Source: JACVRW01 sp963826165
GTDB lineage: Bacteria > Actinomycetota > Thermoleophilia > Solirubrobacterales > Thermoleophilaceae
Length of the DNA: 64,000 nucleotides
Assembly (NCBI GenBank): GCA_963826165.1
Contig: CAWGWC010000006.1
Span: forward strand, 159,874 to 223,873
Reading direction: 5' to 3'
The notes under the pieces are model-generated. The model worked only from the letters and a program-made list of their open reading frames with translations. It did not search any database and had not been told where the DNA came from. Below, piece by piece: positions 33,346 through 42,183 of this stretch (position 1 is the first letter of the stretch; every line of letters begins with the position of its first letter). Position numbers and translations under genes: made by a program.

Positions 33346-34170
33346 TTGCCTTTCGTTAGGACCTCAGACGACACGGAGATCTTCTATAAGGACTGGGGCT
33401 CCGGACAACCGGTCGTGTTCAGCCATGGCTGGCCGCTTTCGGCCGACGACTGGGACACCCAGATGCTGTTCTTCCTACAGCAGGGGTACCGCGTCATCGC
33501 CCATGACCGGCGCGGGCACGGACGCTCGACGCAGACCGGCGACGGTCACGACATGGACCATTACGCCGACGATCTGGCTGCGCTGACTGCCGATCTCGAT
33601 CTCCAGGACGCTGTCCACGTCGGACACTCCACCGGGGGCGGCGAGGTCACGCATTACATCGCCCGACACGGCGAGAGCCGTGTGGCGAAAGCGGTGTTGA
33701 TCAGTGCGGTTCCGCCGCTCATGGTGCAGACCGACGCCAACCCTGGCGGCCTGCCGAAGAATGTGTTCGACGATCTCCAGGCCCAACTGGCCGCCAACCG
33801 ATCGGAGTTCTACCGGGCCCTGCCGTCGGGTCCCTTCTACGGCTTCAACCGGCCCGGCGCGGAATCCTCTGACGCGCTCATCGACAATTGGTGGCGTCAG
33901 GGAATGATGGGCGGGGCGAAGGCCCACTACGACGGCATCGTCGCCTTCTCCCAGACCGACTTCACCGAGGACCTGAAGAAGATCACGGTGCCGGTGCTGG
34001 TGATGCACGGCAACGACGACCAGATCGTTCCCTACGCCAACTCCGGACCGCTGTCCGCCCAGCTCCTGCAGAACGGGACGCTGAAAACCTACGAGGGATT
34101 TCCCCACGGCATGCCGACCACCGAGGCCGAGACCATCAACGCTGACCTCCTCGCCTTCGTGAAGTCGTGA
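33346..34170 (+). CDS. Alpha/beta hydrolase, non-heme chloroperoxidase-like
   Basis: The protein has 274 residues from TTG 33346, preceded by GGAGGC. It shows IFYKDWGSGQPVVFSHGWPL (oxyanion region), HDRRGHGRS, the elbow VGHSTGGGEV (Ser95), the acid in VMHGNDDQIVP and the base in EGFPHGMP. This order and spacing are those of cofactor-free haloperoxidases, which are esterases or perhydrolases in practice. Its TGA overlaps the next gene's start (GTGA), so the two are coupled. Confidence 0.92.
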   Translation: MPFVRTSDDTEIFYKDWGSGQPVVFSHGWPLSADDWDTQMLFFLQQGYRVIAHDRRGHGRSTQTGDGHDMDHYADDLAALTADLDLQDAVHVGHSTGGGEVTHYIARHGESRVAKAVLISAVPPLMVQTDANPGGLPKNVFDDLQAQLAANRSEFYRALPSGPFYGFNRPGAESSDALIDNWWRQGMMGGAKAHYDGIVAFSQTDFTEDLKKITVPVLVMHGNDDQIVPYANSGPLSAQLLQNGTLKTYEGFPHGMPTTEAETINADLLAFVKS

Positions 34171-34787
34171 CAGGGTCGCGGATCCCGGACACCACCTGCC
34201 ACATGTCGATCTCGCTCGACGGTTTCGTCGCCGGGCCAGAGCAGAGTCGCGAGCACCCGCTCGGGAAGCGTGGAAGGGAGCTCCACCGCTGGCACCTCGG
34301 CGACGAGCGCGCCAACGAGGCCGACGAGACGGCGGCCGGCTGGCTCATGCGTCCGCGCGGCGCCTACGTCATGGGCCGCAACATGTTCGGGCCGATCCGC
34401 GGTGAGTGGGAGGAGGACTGGCGCGGCTGGTGGGGGCCCGAGCCGCCGTACCACGCTCCGGTGTTCGTGCTCACCCATCACGACCGCGAGCCGATCGAGA
34501 TGGAGGGCGGGACGACCTTCCACTTCGTCACCGACGGCTTCGACGCCGCCTACGCACAGGCGCGTGAGACGGCCGGCGACGACGGCGTAGACATCGCGGG
34601 CGGCGCCTCCACCGTTCGCCAGGCGCTCGTCGCGGGGGTCGTCGACGAGCTGACGCTCGACGTCGCTCCAGTCGTGCTCGGGTCAGGCGAGCGGATCTTC
34701 GACGGCGTCGAATCCCTCGAGTTGGAGCCCATCGAGGTGCTGCATTCGCCGCTGGCCACGCACATCCGCTACCGCCGGGCGGGCTGA
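34167..34787 (+). CDS. Dihydrofolate reductase family protein (RibD C-terminal-like)
   Basis: The protein has 206 residues from GTG 34167, which overlaps the upstream hydrolase stop. The family marks are CHMSISLDGFVAGPEQS, AYVMGRNMFGPIRGEW, PVFVLTHHDREPIEMEGGT, VDIAGGASTVRQALVAG and LTLDVAPVVLGSGERIFDG. It is full length and is the fourth member of this family in the window. It would reduce an unknown substrate with NADPH. Coupling to a chloroperoxidase-like hydrolase hints at a shared substrate or stress, but nothing in the sequence defines it. Confidence 0.88.
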   Translation: MTGSRIPDTTCHMSISLDGFVAGPEQSREHPLGKRGRELHRWHLGDERANEADETAAGWLMRPRGAYVMGRNMFGPIRGEWEEDWRGWWGPEPPYHAPVFVLTHHDREPIEMEGGTTFHFVTDGFDAAYAQARETAGDDGVDIAGGASTVRQALVAGVVDELTLDVAPVVLGSGERIFDGVESLELEPIEVLHSPLATHIRYRRAG

Positions 34788-34880
34788 AGGCGGACACCCG
34801 GAAGAGAGGCTCGTACCCGCACGCGGTCTCAATGCGCCGTAGGATCAGAGCTTCTTCCACTCATCCCGAAGAGGAGACCC

Positions 34881-35618
34881 ATGAAGCTGATCGGAGCGGG
34901 CCTCCCCCGCACGGCGACAACCACCCAGCTGATCGCGCTCGAGATGCTCGGGCTGCCCTGCTACCACATGCGCGACATGATGGCCGACCCGGAGACCAGC
35001 ATTCCGCTATGGCGGAAAGCGCTCGACGGCGACGGTCCGTGGGACGAGCTCTTCGCCGGCAAAGAGTCGATCGTCGACTGGCCGGGCTCTTACCACTGGC
35101 GCGAGTTGATGGACGTCTATCCCGACGCCAAGGTGCTGCTGAGCGTCCGCTCGGCCGAGGGCTGGGTTGAGAGCATGCACAACACGATCGCCTCGATCTG
35201 GTTCGGCGACAGCCTCATGCACCACCTCGCCATGGCCCAGTACCAGATCGACCCGGTATACGCCTCGTGGCTCGACGTCCTCAAGGACATGTGGGTCGAG
35301 GCGGACATCATGGTGCCCAGCGGCGGCGACCGCGAAGAGATGGCCGCCGGGTTCAAGCGCTGGAACCAGCAGGTCATCGACACGGTACCGTCGGACCGCC
35401 TGCTGGTCTGGGACCCCAAGGACGGCTGGGGGCCGCTCTGCGAGTTTCTCGAGGTCGACGTTCCGGACGCGCCGCTGCCGAACGTCAACGACACCGAGAA
35501 CTTCCAGAAGAACCTGATCATGGCCCCCGCCATCGCGGCGATCAACGGGTGGTGGGAGGACAACAAGGGCCCCGAGGACCAGGCCGCCAAGCAGCGCACC
35601 GCGACTCAGCCCGCCTAG
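34881..35618 (+). CDS. Sulfotransferase-like family protein
   Basis: The 245-residue protein starts at ATG 34881 with GAAGAGGAG upstream. The N-terminal MKLIGAGLPRTATTTQLIALEMLG matches the 5'-phosphosulfate-binding loop of PAPS-dependent sulfotransferases. PDAKVLLSVRSAEGWVESMHNT matches the 3'-phosphate-binding strand (R-S). The segment LLVWDPKDGWGPLCEFLEV and the downstream FxxN (NDTENFQ) also fit the cytosolic family. The acceptor is unknown. It could make a sulfated metabolite or be a non-catalytic relative. The SDR gene follows after 16 bases. Confidence 0.82.
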   Translation: MKLIGAGLPRTATTTQLIALEMLGLPCYHMRDMMADPETSIPLWRKALDGDGPWDELFAGKESIVDWPGSYHWRELMDVYPDAKVLLSVRSAEGWVESMHNTIASIWFGDSLMHHLAMAQYQIDPVYASWLDVLKDMWVEADIMVPSGGDREEMAAGFKRWNQQVIDTVPSDRLLVWDPKDGWGPLCEFLEVDVPDAPLPNVNDTENFQKNLIMAPAIAAINGWWEDNKGPEDQAAKQRTATQPA

Positions 35619-35634
35619 AGAGCTGCCCGCAGTG

Positions 35635-36360
35635 ATGACCGATCCTGAACTGCTCGCCGGGCAAACCGTGGTCGTGATCGGCGGCAGTGCGGGCATCGGG
35701 CTGGAGACGGCGAGACGCGCGCGGGGCGAGGGTGCCAACGTGATCCTGACCGCCCGCAATCCCGACCGGCTCGCGACGGCCGCAGCCGAGCTCGGCGCGC
35801 AGAGCACCTCAACGTTCGACGCGGACGACTCGGCGGCCCTGGAGACCTTCTTCGCCGAACTCGACGAACCCATCGACCACGTGCTGGCGACAGCCGGTGG
35901 GCCCTACTACGCGCCCTTGGCCGAGATGGACTTCGACAGGGCACGCCGCGCGCTCGCTGAGCATCCAATGCTCATGCTTGGCGTCGCCCGCTACGCGGCC
36001 CCCAAGGTGCGCCCGGGAGGCACGCTTCTGTTCATGGGCGGCACCGGGGGCCGCCGGCCGAGCGCCGGCTCGATCATCTCGGCGGGGACCGCGGCCCTCC
36101 CCGCTTTGACCGCCAGCTTGGCGCTCGAGATCGCGCCGGTCCGCGTCAACCTGATCGCCGCCGGCTTCGTGGACACGCCGCTGTCGGCGTCGCTCCTCGG
36201 CGATCAGCTCGAGGACCGGCGCGAACAGCTTCGCGCGACGCTGCCGATCGGTCGCGTCGTCGGACCGGACGACGTCGCCGCGCTGGCCGTGCACCTGATG
36301 GCAAACACCGCGCTGACCGGCGCGACGTACGACATCGACGGCGGCCAGCAGCTCCATTAG
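35635..36360 (+). CDS. SDR family oxidoreductase lacking the YxxxK motif
   Basis: The protein has 241 residues from ATG 35635; GTG 35632 is adjacent. It has the nucleotide-binding motif VVVIGGSAGIGLETARRA, then FDADDSAALETFFAEL and HVLATAGGPYY. The C-terminal RVNLIAAGFVDTPLS, PDDVAALAVHLMAN and GATYDIDGGQQL match the classical SDR end. Where the catalytic YxxxK should be, the sequence reads ISAGTAAL, so Tyr is replaced by Ile and Lys by Thr. The protein could be a binding or regulatory relative or use another mechanism; such variants are known in SDRs. It overlaps the convergent SnoaL gene by 4 bases. Confidence 0.88.
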   Translation: MTDPELLAGQTVVVIGGSAGIGLETARRARGEGANVILTARNPDRLATAAAELGAQSTSTFDADDSAALETFFAELDEPIDHVLATAGGPYYAPLAEMDFDRARRALAEHPMLMLGVARYAAPKVRPGGTLLFMGGTGGRRPSAGSIISAGTAALPALTASLALEIAPVRVNLIAAGFVDTPLSASLLGDQLEDRREQLRATLPIGRVVGPDDVAALAVHLMANTALTGATYDIDGGQQLH

Positions 36361-37187
36361 CCGAGCGGCGGCTCGCAATCGTCGTAGATCCGGGCGGCGG
36401 CAAGCTTGCCGCTCTGACCCCGAACGTAGACCGCGACTCCCGCTTCTGGCCTCAGCTCTGTCTTGCCCCACCGCACGACGTTGTATTCGAGCGCGCACGC
36501 GCGCCCGTCGTCGGCGAGTGTGCAGTGTTCCAGGGGGATGCCGCCGTCGTTCGAGAACAGCAGTTCGTAGAAGGCGCGCAGGCCGCCGCGACCTCTATGG
36601 GTGTACTCCGCGCCGGCCGGCTCCCGTGCGTAGCCGTCCGGTTCGAATGTCGCGAGGATTGCGTCGAGGTCGCCGGCCGAAAGCGCCCGCTGGTACTCGG
36701 CCACCACGTCTGGCGTTTCGAGCTCCGGATCGCGCTGCAGCAGCGGCGGGCGATGCGCATGGCGGCCCGTCAGTGGCCAGCTGCTCGAATAGAGCCGCAG
36801 CTCGATGATCCGTCCGTCGGCACGCTTCTCGGCGACTAGCGCAACCGGCAGCGCAACCTGACCGCGCTCACCGTCGACGTGGAGAACCGCCTCTCCGAAA
36901 CCCCCTCGTTCGGTCGAGACTTGACTGACATTCTCGACAGAGACGTTCTGCCGGTTGAGCATTCCGTTCATCCATGTGGCGTACGCCCTGAACGCCCGCG
37001 CGCCCCTGATGCGTCCCCGTTCGGGATCGTGCAGTTCAGGCTCGCCGGCGAACGACTCGATCAACGCATCGGGCTCGTCGGCCATCAAGCCATCGAAGTA
37101 AGGCACCGTTGCAAGCTCCTCCCGCCGCATCTTCTCCTCCAACTGCTGGAGCGTCGCCGCTGAGAAGAGCTCGGGTATCCACGGCAT
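36357..37187 (-). CDS. Protein with two tandem SnoaL/NTF2-like domains
   Basis: The protein has 276 residues from ATG 37187. The first NTF2-like domain (about 28-140) has YFDGLMADEPDALIESFAGEPELHDPERGRIRGARAFRAY. The second (about 158-276) has YQRALSAGDLDAILATFEPDGYAREP and GLRAFYELLFSN. Tandem duplication gives a single-chain pseudo-dimer of a fold normally dimeric. There are no recognisable catalytic residues, and a ligand-binding or isomerase role is possible. It is divergent from a flavin disulfide reductase gene across a 129-base region with an 8-bp inverted repeat. Confidence 0.85.
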   Translation of the reverse strand: MPWIPELFSAATLQQLEEKMRREELATVPYFDGLMADEPDALIESFAGEPELHDPERGRIRGARAFRAYATWMNGMLNRQNVSVENVSQVSTERGGFGEAVLHVDGERGQVALPVALVAEKRADGRIIELRLYSSSWPLTGRHAHRPPLLQRDPELETPDVVAEYQRALSAGDLDAILATFEPDGYAREPAGAEYTHRGRGGLRAFYELLFSNDGGIPLEHCTLADDGRACALEYNVVRWGKTELRPEAGVAVYVRGQSGKLAAARIYDDCEPPLG

Positions 37188-37233
37188 TCGAAAAGCGTCT
37201 CACACCCAGCCAGTGGCCCTTGTGTGCCTGATG

Positions 37234-37272
37234 ATCAGACCCGAATCCTCCCTCAGGTCGAGTTGGTCTGAT
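37234..37272. promoter_or_regulatory. Inverted repeat in the divergent SnoaL/reductase promoter region
   Basis: ATCAGACC at 37234-37241 and its perfect complement GGTCTGAT at 37265-37272 are separated by 23 bases. They lie between two divergent starts (37187 minus, 37317 plus). The spacing is long for a single dimer site. It may be two half-sites of one operator. Confidence 0.4.
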
Positions 37273-37316
37273 TGCGGTATACCTTCGCGCCCAAGGGGCC
37301 CGGACGAGAGGTCACG

Positions 37317-38684
37317 ATGGGCAGTAGCCGCGAGTTCGATGTCATCGTCGTCGGCGCCGGTCCGGCGGGAGAGCACTGTGCGGGGCGTCTCGCGGACGCC
37401 GGCCTTCGGGTGGCGATCGTCGAGCGCGAGCTGGTCGGGGGTGAGTGCGACTACTGGGCCTGCATCCCGTCGAAGACGTTGCTGCGGCCAGGCGAAGCGC
37501 TCCAGGCAGCGCGAGAGGCACCGGGTGCCCGCGAGGCCGTGAGCGGAGGTGTTCGCCCTGAGGGTGCCTTCGAGTGGCGCGACTTCATGGTGGCCGACTA
37601 CGAGGACGGGGGGAAGGCCGCGTACCTAGAGGGAAAGGGAATCGTGGTGCTTCGCGGGACGGGTCGTCTAGCGGGCCCGGGCAAGGTCGAGGTAGACGAT
37701 GAGGCGTTCCGGACATCCCATGTGGTGATCGCTACCGGGTCTGACCCGGTGTTCCCGCCCGTCCCCGGCCTGGATGAGCTCGAGGGCGTCTGGACAAATC
37801 GAGAGGTAACGGCGCTGACCGAGGTGCCGCGGCGGCTGCTCGTGCTGGGCGGCGGTCCGGTGGGGGTCGAGATGGCGCAGGCGGTGGGACGCCTTGGTGC
37901 CTCGGTGGCTCTCGTCGAGGGCATGGACCACGTGCTTCCGCGCGAACCGAAGCCTCTCGGCGACACGCTGGGCACTGCCCTCGCGGCCGAAGGGATCGAT
38001 CTCCGCCTGGGAGAGCACGCCAGCCGTGTCCGCGGCGAGGGCGACGAGTACGTGATCGAGTTCGCCGAAGGCGATGAGCTGCGTGGGGAGCGCATGCTCG
38101 TGGCGACAGGTAGGCGAGCACGCGCCGATGACATCGGACTCGACACCGTCGGCGTTGAGCCGAGCCGGCAGGGTGTTCCCGTCGACGAGCGGATGCGCGT
38201 GACCGACGGCGTCTGGGCGATCGGCGATGCAACCGGCGTCTGGCCGCTCACCTACATGGGCAAGTACCAGGGCCGCGTGGCTGCCGACAACATCCTCGGA
38301 CGCGACCGGACCGCAAACTATGACGCCGTGCCGAGAGTGGTCTTCACTGATCCACAGGCGGCGGCCGTGGGCGAGGCCGAGGGAGCTCTGTCCGCAACGG
38401 TCCCGCTGGCGGAGGTACCACGTACCTCCACCTACACACGCGCCTACGCGGAGCGTCCCGGCTTCATGACGCTCCTCTCGGACGGCGAGCGGCTCACCGG
38501 GGCCTACGCGCTGGGACCAGAGGCGGGCGAGTGGCTGCAGCAGGCGACCGTCGCCATTCGGGCGCGCGTCCCGCTCTCAGTGCTGTCCGATGTGATCCAG
38601 CCTTTCCCGAGCTTCTCGGAGGCGTTCCTGTCCACGCTGACTGAGCTCGAAACCCACACCTTCAAGCAGGCGTTACCTACCTAG
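37317..38684 (+). CDS. NAD(P)/FAD-dependent pyridine nucleotide-disulfide oxidoreductase
   Basis: The protein has 455 residues from ATG 37317. It has the FAD motif DVIVVGAGPAGEHCA, then the redox disulfide GGECDYWACIPSK with two cysteines four residues apart. It also has the second dinucleotide motif LLVLGGGPVGVEMA and GVWAIGDATGVWPLTYMGKYQG. At the C terminus the usual HPT-SE motif reads PFPSFSE, so the catalytic His is replaced by Phe. It resembles dihydrolipoyl dehydrogenase and mercuric reductase but should differ in chemistry. It heads a run with a VOC gene 9 bases downstream and a small gene after that. Confidence 0.88.
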   Translation: MGSSREFDVIVVGAGPAGEHCAGRLADAGLRVAIVERELVGGECDYWACIPSKTLLRPGEALQAAREAPGAREAVSGGVRPEGAFEWRDFMVADYEDGGKAAYLEGKGIVVLRGTGRLAGPGKVEVDDEAFRTSHVVIATGSDPVFPPVPGLDELEGVWTNREVTALTEVPRRLLVLGGGPVGVEMAQAVGRLGASVALVEGMDHVLPREPKPLGDTLGTALAAEGIDLRLGEHASRVRGEGDEYVIEFAEGDELRGERMLVATGRRARADDIGLDTVGVEPSRQGVPVDERMRVTDGVWAIGDATGVWPLTYMGKYQGRVAADNILGRDRTANYDAVPRVVFTDPQAAAVGEAEGALSATVPLAEVPRTSTYTRAYAERPGFMTLLSDGERLTGAYALGPEAGEWLQQATVAIRARVPLSVLSDVIQPFPSFSEAFLSTLTELETHTFKQALPT

Positions 38685-38693
38685 GAGGGACAT

Positions 38694-39146
38694 ATGGGCG
38701 AGACCGTGGAGATGAAGCTCGAGGTTGTGGTGGTGCCCGTGTCGGACGTCGACCGGGCCAAGGACTTCTACGGCAGCTTGGGCTGGCGAGAGGATGCCGA
38801 CTTTTCGACCGACGAGCTGCGGGTGGTCCAGTTCACACCCCCCGGCTCGGCGTGCTCGATCATCTTTGGCCAGAACGTCACCGCGGGCGCACCGGGCTCG
38901 ACTCAGGACCTGCAGCTGACCGTGTCCGACATCGACGCGGCTCGAGACGCGCTCGTCAGCCGCGGCGTCGACGTAGGGGAGGTTTTCCATGACACCGGCG
39001 GCGTGTTTCACCACGCCGGGACGGAGGGGCGCGCGGACGGCCCAGCCCCCGACCGTGCCAGCTACGGCTCGTTCGCCTCCTTCAGCGACCCGGACGGAAA
39101 CGGCTGGCTGCTGCAGGAGATCAAGACACGCCTTCCCGGCCGCTGA
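38694..39146 (+). CDS. VOC (glyoxalase/bleomycin resistance-like) family protein
   Basis: The protein has 150 residues from ATG 38694 with AGGAGGG upstream. It shows KLEVVVVPVSDVDRAKDFYGSLGW as the first unit and DLQLTVSDIDAARDALVSRGVDVGEV as the second, ending SFSDPDGNGWLLQEIKTRLPGR, where Glu is a metal ligand. It is full length, unlike the VOC fragment at 15.6 kb. It lies in the reductase operon, directly followed by the short acidic protein that often accompanies VOC proteins of this group. Confidence 0.9.
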   Translation: MGETVEMKLEVVVVPVSDVDRAKDFYGSLGWREDADFSTDELRVVQFTPPGSACSIIFGQNVTAGAPGSTQDLQLTVSDIDAARDALVSRGVDVGEVFHDTGGVFHHAGTEGRADGPAPDRASYGSFASFSDPDGNGWLLQEIKTRLPGR

Positions 39147-39163
39147 CGACAAGGAGGATCACC

Positions 39164-39358
39164 ATGGACGTTGCCACGCTGGCGGACCTGCTCCACGAGA
39201 CAGCCGAGCACCACGACCCCTACGAGAAAAGCGCGCCGGAGCACAATTGGTGGGACTGGTACGCCGCATACCTGAACGCCCGTCTCGAGGGCAGCGACTC
39301 GGCGGAAGCGTCCCGGGCCGCCGGGACCTACATGGAGGGCGTCCTGGGAGATCGTTGA
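39164..39358 (+). CDS. Small conserved protein associated with VOC genes
   Basis: The 64-residue protein starts at ATG 39164 with AAGGAGG upstream. The sequence LADLLHETAEHHDPYEKSAPEHNWWDWYAAYLNARLEG has the His/Trp-rich pattern (HHDPYEK, HNWWDWYA) found as a short protein or as a tail on some VOC proteins. It is acidic and has no signal. It is 17 bases after the VOC gene and should be co-translated. The function is unknown; it probably partners the VOC protein. Confidence 0.85.
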   Translation: MDVATLADLLHETAEHHDPYEKSAPEHNWWDWYAAYLNARLEGSDSAEASRAAGTYMEGVLGDR

Positions 39359-39405
39359 GCCGCACCGGCTCAGAGGCCTTCGCCGCCGCCGGTGACCGGC
39401 GATGC

Positions 39406-39672
39406 CTAGCTCGCGGCGACGAGCATCACAAGCGTGTCGCGCCGGACACCGTCCTCCGACATGACGGTGGCGGCCTCCTCGGTCTGGAGCGCAGCCATGA
39501 CACGGTCCATGTCAGAGATCTCCATCAGCACGGCGACGCGCTCCGGGTTCTCCGGATCCACGAACTCGCGAATGCCGGTGACGCCCAGCGGCCCGAAGAA
39601 CTTCTCGCGATTCTCGGATGCAAGCCAGTGGTCCTTTTCATCGACCTCGTGATACGCGATTACGGTCGGCAT
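39406..39672 (-). CDS. Small conserved hypothetical protein (dimeric alpha-beta barrel-like)
   Basis: The 88-residue protein starts at ATG 39672 with GGGGGAG upstream. It reads MPTVIAYHEVDEKDHWLAS, then FGPLGVTGIREFVDPENPERVAVLMEISDMDRVMAALQ and a final RRDTLVMLVAAS. The alternating strand-helix pattern resembles ABM/EthD-type small domains. No catalytic residues are evident. It is a single gene, convergent with the reductase-VOC operon. Confidence 0.75.
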   Translation of the reverse strand: MPTVIAYHEVDEKDHWLASENREKFFGPLGVTGIREFVDPENPERVAVLMEISDMDRVMAALQTEEAATVMSEDGVRRDTLVMLVAAS

Positions 39673-39756
39673 GAAGTACTCCCCCTATGTTTGAATGTTG
39701 TGCCAAGGAGCGTCGTCGCTCGCGAGGAACGTAGCGCGGCAGCGATCTCCTGACCC

Positions 39757-42183
39757 TCACCGTCTCGGGGCTGAGCTCCGCTTCTGGAATCGGCCCAGGG
39801 TCGCGCGTGCCGGGCGGCTCGGGCGCAGCCGTTCGTCGCGGGAGATCACCGTCACGCGCACGCGCGTCCGACGGTGGTGGCCGTGGATGGCGCGGAGGAC
39901 CACGCGGTTCCGTGCGCCCCGGTGGATGTGCAAGGCCGCATGGCCGGACCCCAGCACGGCCCGCACGTCGTCATGGCGATGCCCGGCGGGGCTCCGCCAC
40001 TTGACGATCACCGTGTTGCCGCGGCGAAGAAGACGCAGATCGCGCGGCCGCTGCGGGCGGGGATCGCCCGCCGTCCGGTACGTCGCGACGAGGCGCTCGT
40101 CATGCGCGACCCCGCCGTTGGTCGAGACCGCGTAGATCCTGCGCGTCCCGGCGTGACCCGCGCCGGGGGTGAAGCGGAGGCGACCGCACAGCGGCCGATC
40201 GCGGTCCGCGGGGCCGTCCTCCTGGCCGCGGCAGGGCCTGCCCTTCGCCCGTCCCAGCACCTTGACCTCACTGCGGTCGGCACTGCGCTCGACGAAGGTG
40301 AGCCCGTGACCCTCGGCGTGGTACGAGTAGCCGAGGACGCGCGAGGAGCCGCGGCCGCCGACGGCGGCGCGCACGGTTGGAGGCTCGTCGACCTCGGCCT
40401 GCCGCACATCGGCGATCGCGGACGAGCCGGGCTGCGTCTCGATTGTCCACCTGCCGCCCCGCGGGCGAGCGATGACCACGTGGGTCGCCCGCTCCGAGGG
40501 CTCCTCGGCGATCACGTAGCGGCCTTTCTCGATCCGGCCGGCCTCCGACGGCGAGACGATGCGCCGGCCGCCCGGTCCCCTGATCACGAGCTTGGGCGGA
40601 GCCGTCCTGCCCTCGACTCGGAGGGCGACCATCGCCTCGTCGGCGGGCAGCTTGAGACGGCGGCGCTGCTGCTGCTGCCCGGCGGCGGCTGCGGAACGCA
40701 CGGCGCGGTAGGGGCCGACGTCGCACGAGTCGCCCATCACGTCGACGCCGCCGCCCCAGCGGTAGCCCAGGCCGGCCCTGAGCCTCCAGTGCCGCAGCTC
40801 CCAGTGCACGCGCCACGGCGCGTACCACACGAAGTCGGCGTCCTCATGGAGCTCCCAGATATCGCCTTCCAGAAGCGTGAGGCAGCCCGCTATCCCGACC
40901 GTCGACACGGTGATCTCCCCACGGATGCACGCCACGACCACCACGCAGACGCTTCCGTAGCCGTCGACGTTGAAGCGCACGGGCTCCTGGGTCTCGATCC
41001 AGCCGTCGACGCCCGCGCTGACGCTGGCCACACCGAAGTCGAACCCGGCGTGGAACCCGAAGTCGATCGAGCCGGAGGACTTGTAGGTGAAATAGCCGTC
41101 GGCCACCTGGTAGCCGAACACCGACAGGCCGCCCTTCGCCGAGAAGACCCACGGGCGGCTGTCCACGTACGACACCTGGCCGTCGAGCAACAAGGCCTGC
41201 TTGCCCCCGAAGTCGGGCCCGAACCGCACCGCCGCAGCGCCGGTGAACTTCATCGGCGGAGGCTGGAGGCAGATCCCCAGGCCGATCCGGTCGAGGTAGA
41301 CGCCCGTGGCCAGCGGCATAGCATCGCCGAGGTTGGTGACCTGCGCACCGGCGTAGCTGAACTGGTCGCCGCTCAGGCCGGCGAACACCCCGACCTCGGT
41401 AGAGGACTCGGTGGGTAGCGTGATCACCGCCGAGCCATCCCAGCGCGAGACATCCGGGTCGGCCGCGCAGCTGATCAGCGGCTCGGCGCCGAAGGCCGGT
41501 GGCGAGCACGGGGTCGTCGTGGTGCTGCCGGCGGCCGTGTACGACAGGCACAGGTCCTTGATCGCGATCTGGCCGATGTAGGCGTTCCGAACTTCCGCCT
41601 TCACCGCGTCCGCGCGGACGCCGCGGTCGTCGACGCGCACGCCGACCGTGGCGGTCAGCCCGCCCGCGCCCTTCCCCGGACCGTTTCGGAACAGGTCGGG
41701 CAGGTCGAGGACGATCCGGAACAGCGAGTAGTGCCGGCCGTCGGCGCCGTAGCCGAGGCGCAACGCGGCCGAACCGCCGACGCTCAGCCCGAACAGCTGC
41801 TGGCCCTGCGCCGGCTTGAACGACTCGGCATCGGCCTCGTCGCCCTGCCCGCCCTGCGGCAGCTCGAACTCGAGCTTGCCCTGGTGGACGGTGATGCCCT
41901 CCAGCGTGATCTCCGTCTCCACCGACAGGCGGCCTCCGGGCGCGTCGTCGCTCGGGCCCGTGAGCACGAGCCGCGTCCCAGCCGCGACCGGCAGCGCCAG
42001 GCCGTTGACCGTCACCGTGTCGGTCGACTCCCACCGCCCCGGCTGCGACTGCGTGAGGCAGCCGCCAGTCGTGGCCTCCACGAGCCCGAAGGCGACCCGC
42101 TTCTCGCAGACGCCCTGGGCGCTCGCCGGGGCGGCGCTCACGCCGACCAGAAGGATGGCTAGGCAAACGGCACGGCGCAGCAT
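39757..42183 (-). CDS. Large secreted beta-rich protein of unknown function
   Basis: The 808-residue protein starts at ATG 42183 behind GAGGAGAGAG. The signal peptide is LRRAVCLAILLVGVSAAPASAQG. About 500 residues of glycine- and valine-rich beta structure follow (GGSAALRLGYGADGRHYSLFRIV, FDFGVASVSAGVDGW) with paired cysteines. A basic QQQQRRR linker near residue 505 leads to a C-terminal part of Ig- or fibronectin-like repeats (RPRDLRLLRRGNTVIVKWRSPAGH). I do not recognise the family. The fibronectin-like end suggests wall or polymer binding. Confidence 0.7.
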   Translation of the reverse strand: MLRRAVCLAILLVGVSAAPASAQGVCEKRVAFGLVEATTGGCLTQSQPGRWESTDTVTVNGLALPVAAGTRLVLTGPSDDAPGGRLSVETEITLEGITVHQGKLEFELPQGGQGDEADAESFKPAQGQQLFGLSVGGSAALRLGYGADGRHYSLFRIVLDLPDLFRNGPGKGAGGLTATVGVRVDDRGVRADAVKAEVRNAYIGQIAIKDLCLSYTAAGSTTTTPCSPPAFGAEPLISCAADPDVSRWDGSAVITLPTESSTEVGVFAGLSGDQFSYAGAQVTNLGDAMPLATGVYLDRIGLGICLQPPPMKFTGAAAVRFGPDFGGKQALLLDGQVSYVDSRPWVFSAKGGLSVFGYQVADGYFTYKSSGSIDFGFHAGFDFGVASVSAGVDGWIETQEPVRFNVDGYGSVCVVVVACIRGEITVSTVGIAGCLTLLEGDIWELHEDADFVWYAPWRVHWELRHWRLRAGLGYRWGGGVDVMGDSCDVGPYRAVRSAAAAGQQQQRRRLKLPADEAMVALRVEGRTAPPKLVIRGPGGRRIVSPSEAGRIEKGRYVIAEEPSERATHVVIARPRGGRWTIETQPGSSAIADVRQAEVDEPPTVRAAVGGRGSSRVLGYSYHAEGHGLTFVERSADRSEVKVLGRAKGRPCRGQEDGPADRDRPLCGRLRFTPGAGHAGTRRIYAVSTNGGVAHDERLVATYRTAGDPRPQRPRDLRLLRRGNTVIVKWRSPAGHRHDDVRAVLGSGHAALHIHRGARNRVVLRAIHGHHRRTRVRVTVISRDERLRPSRPARATLGRFQKRSSAPRR

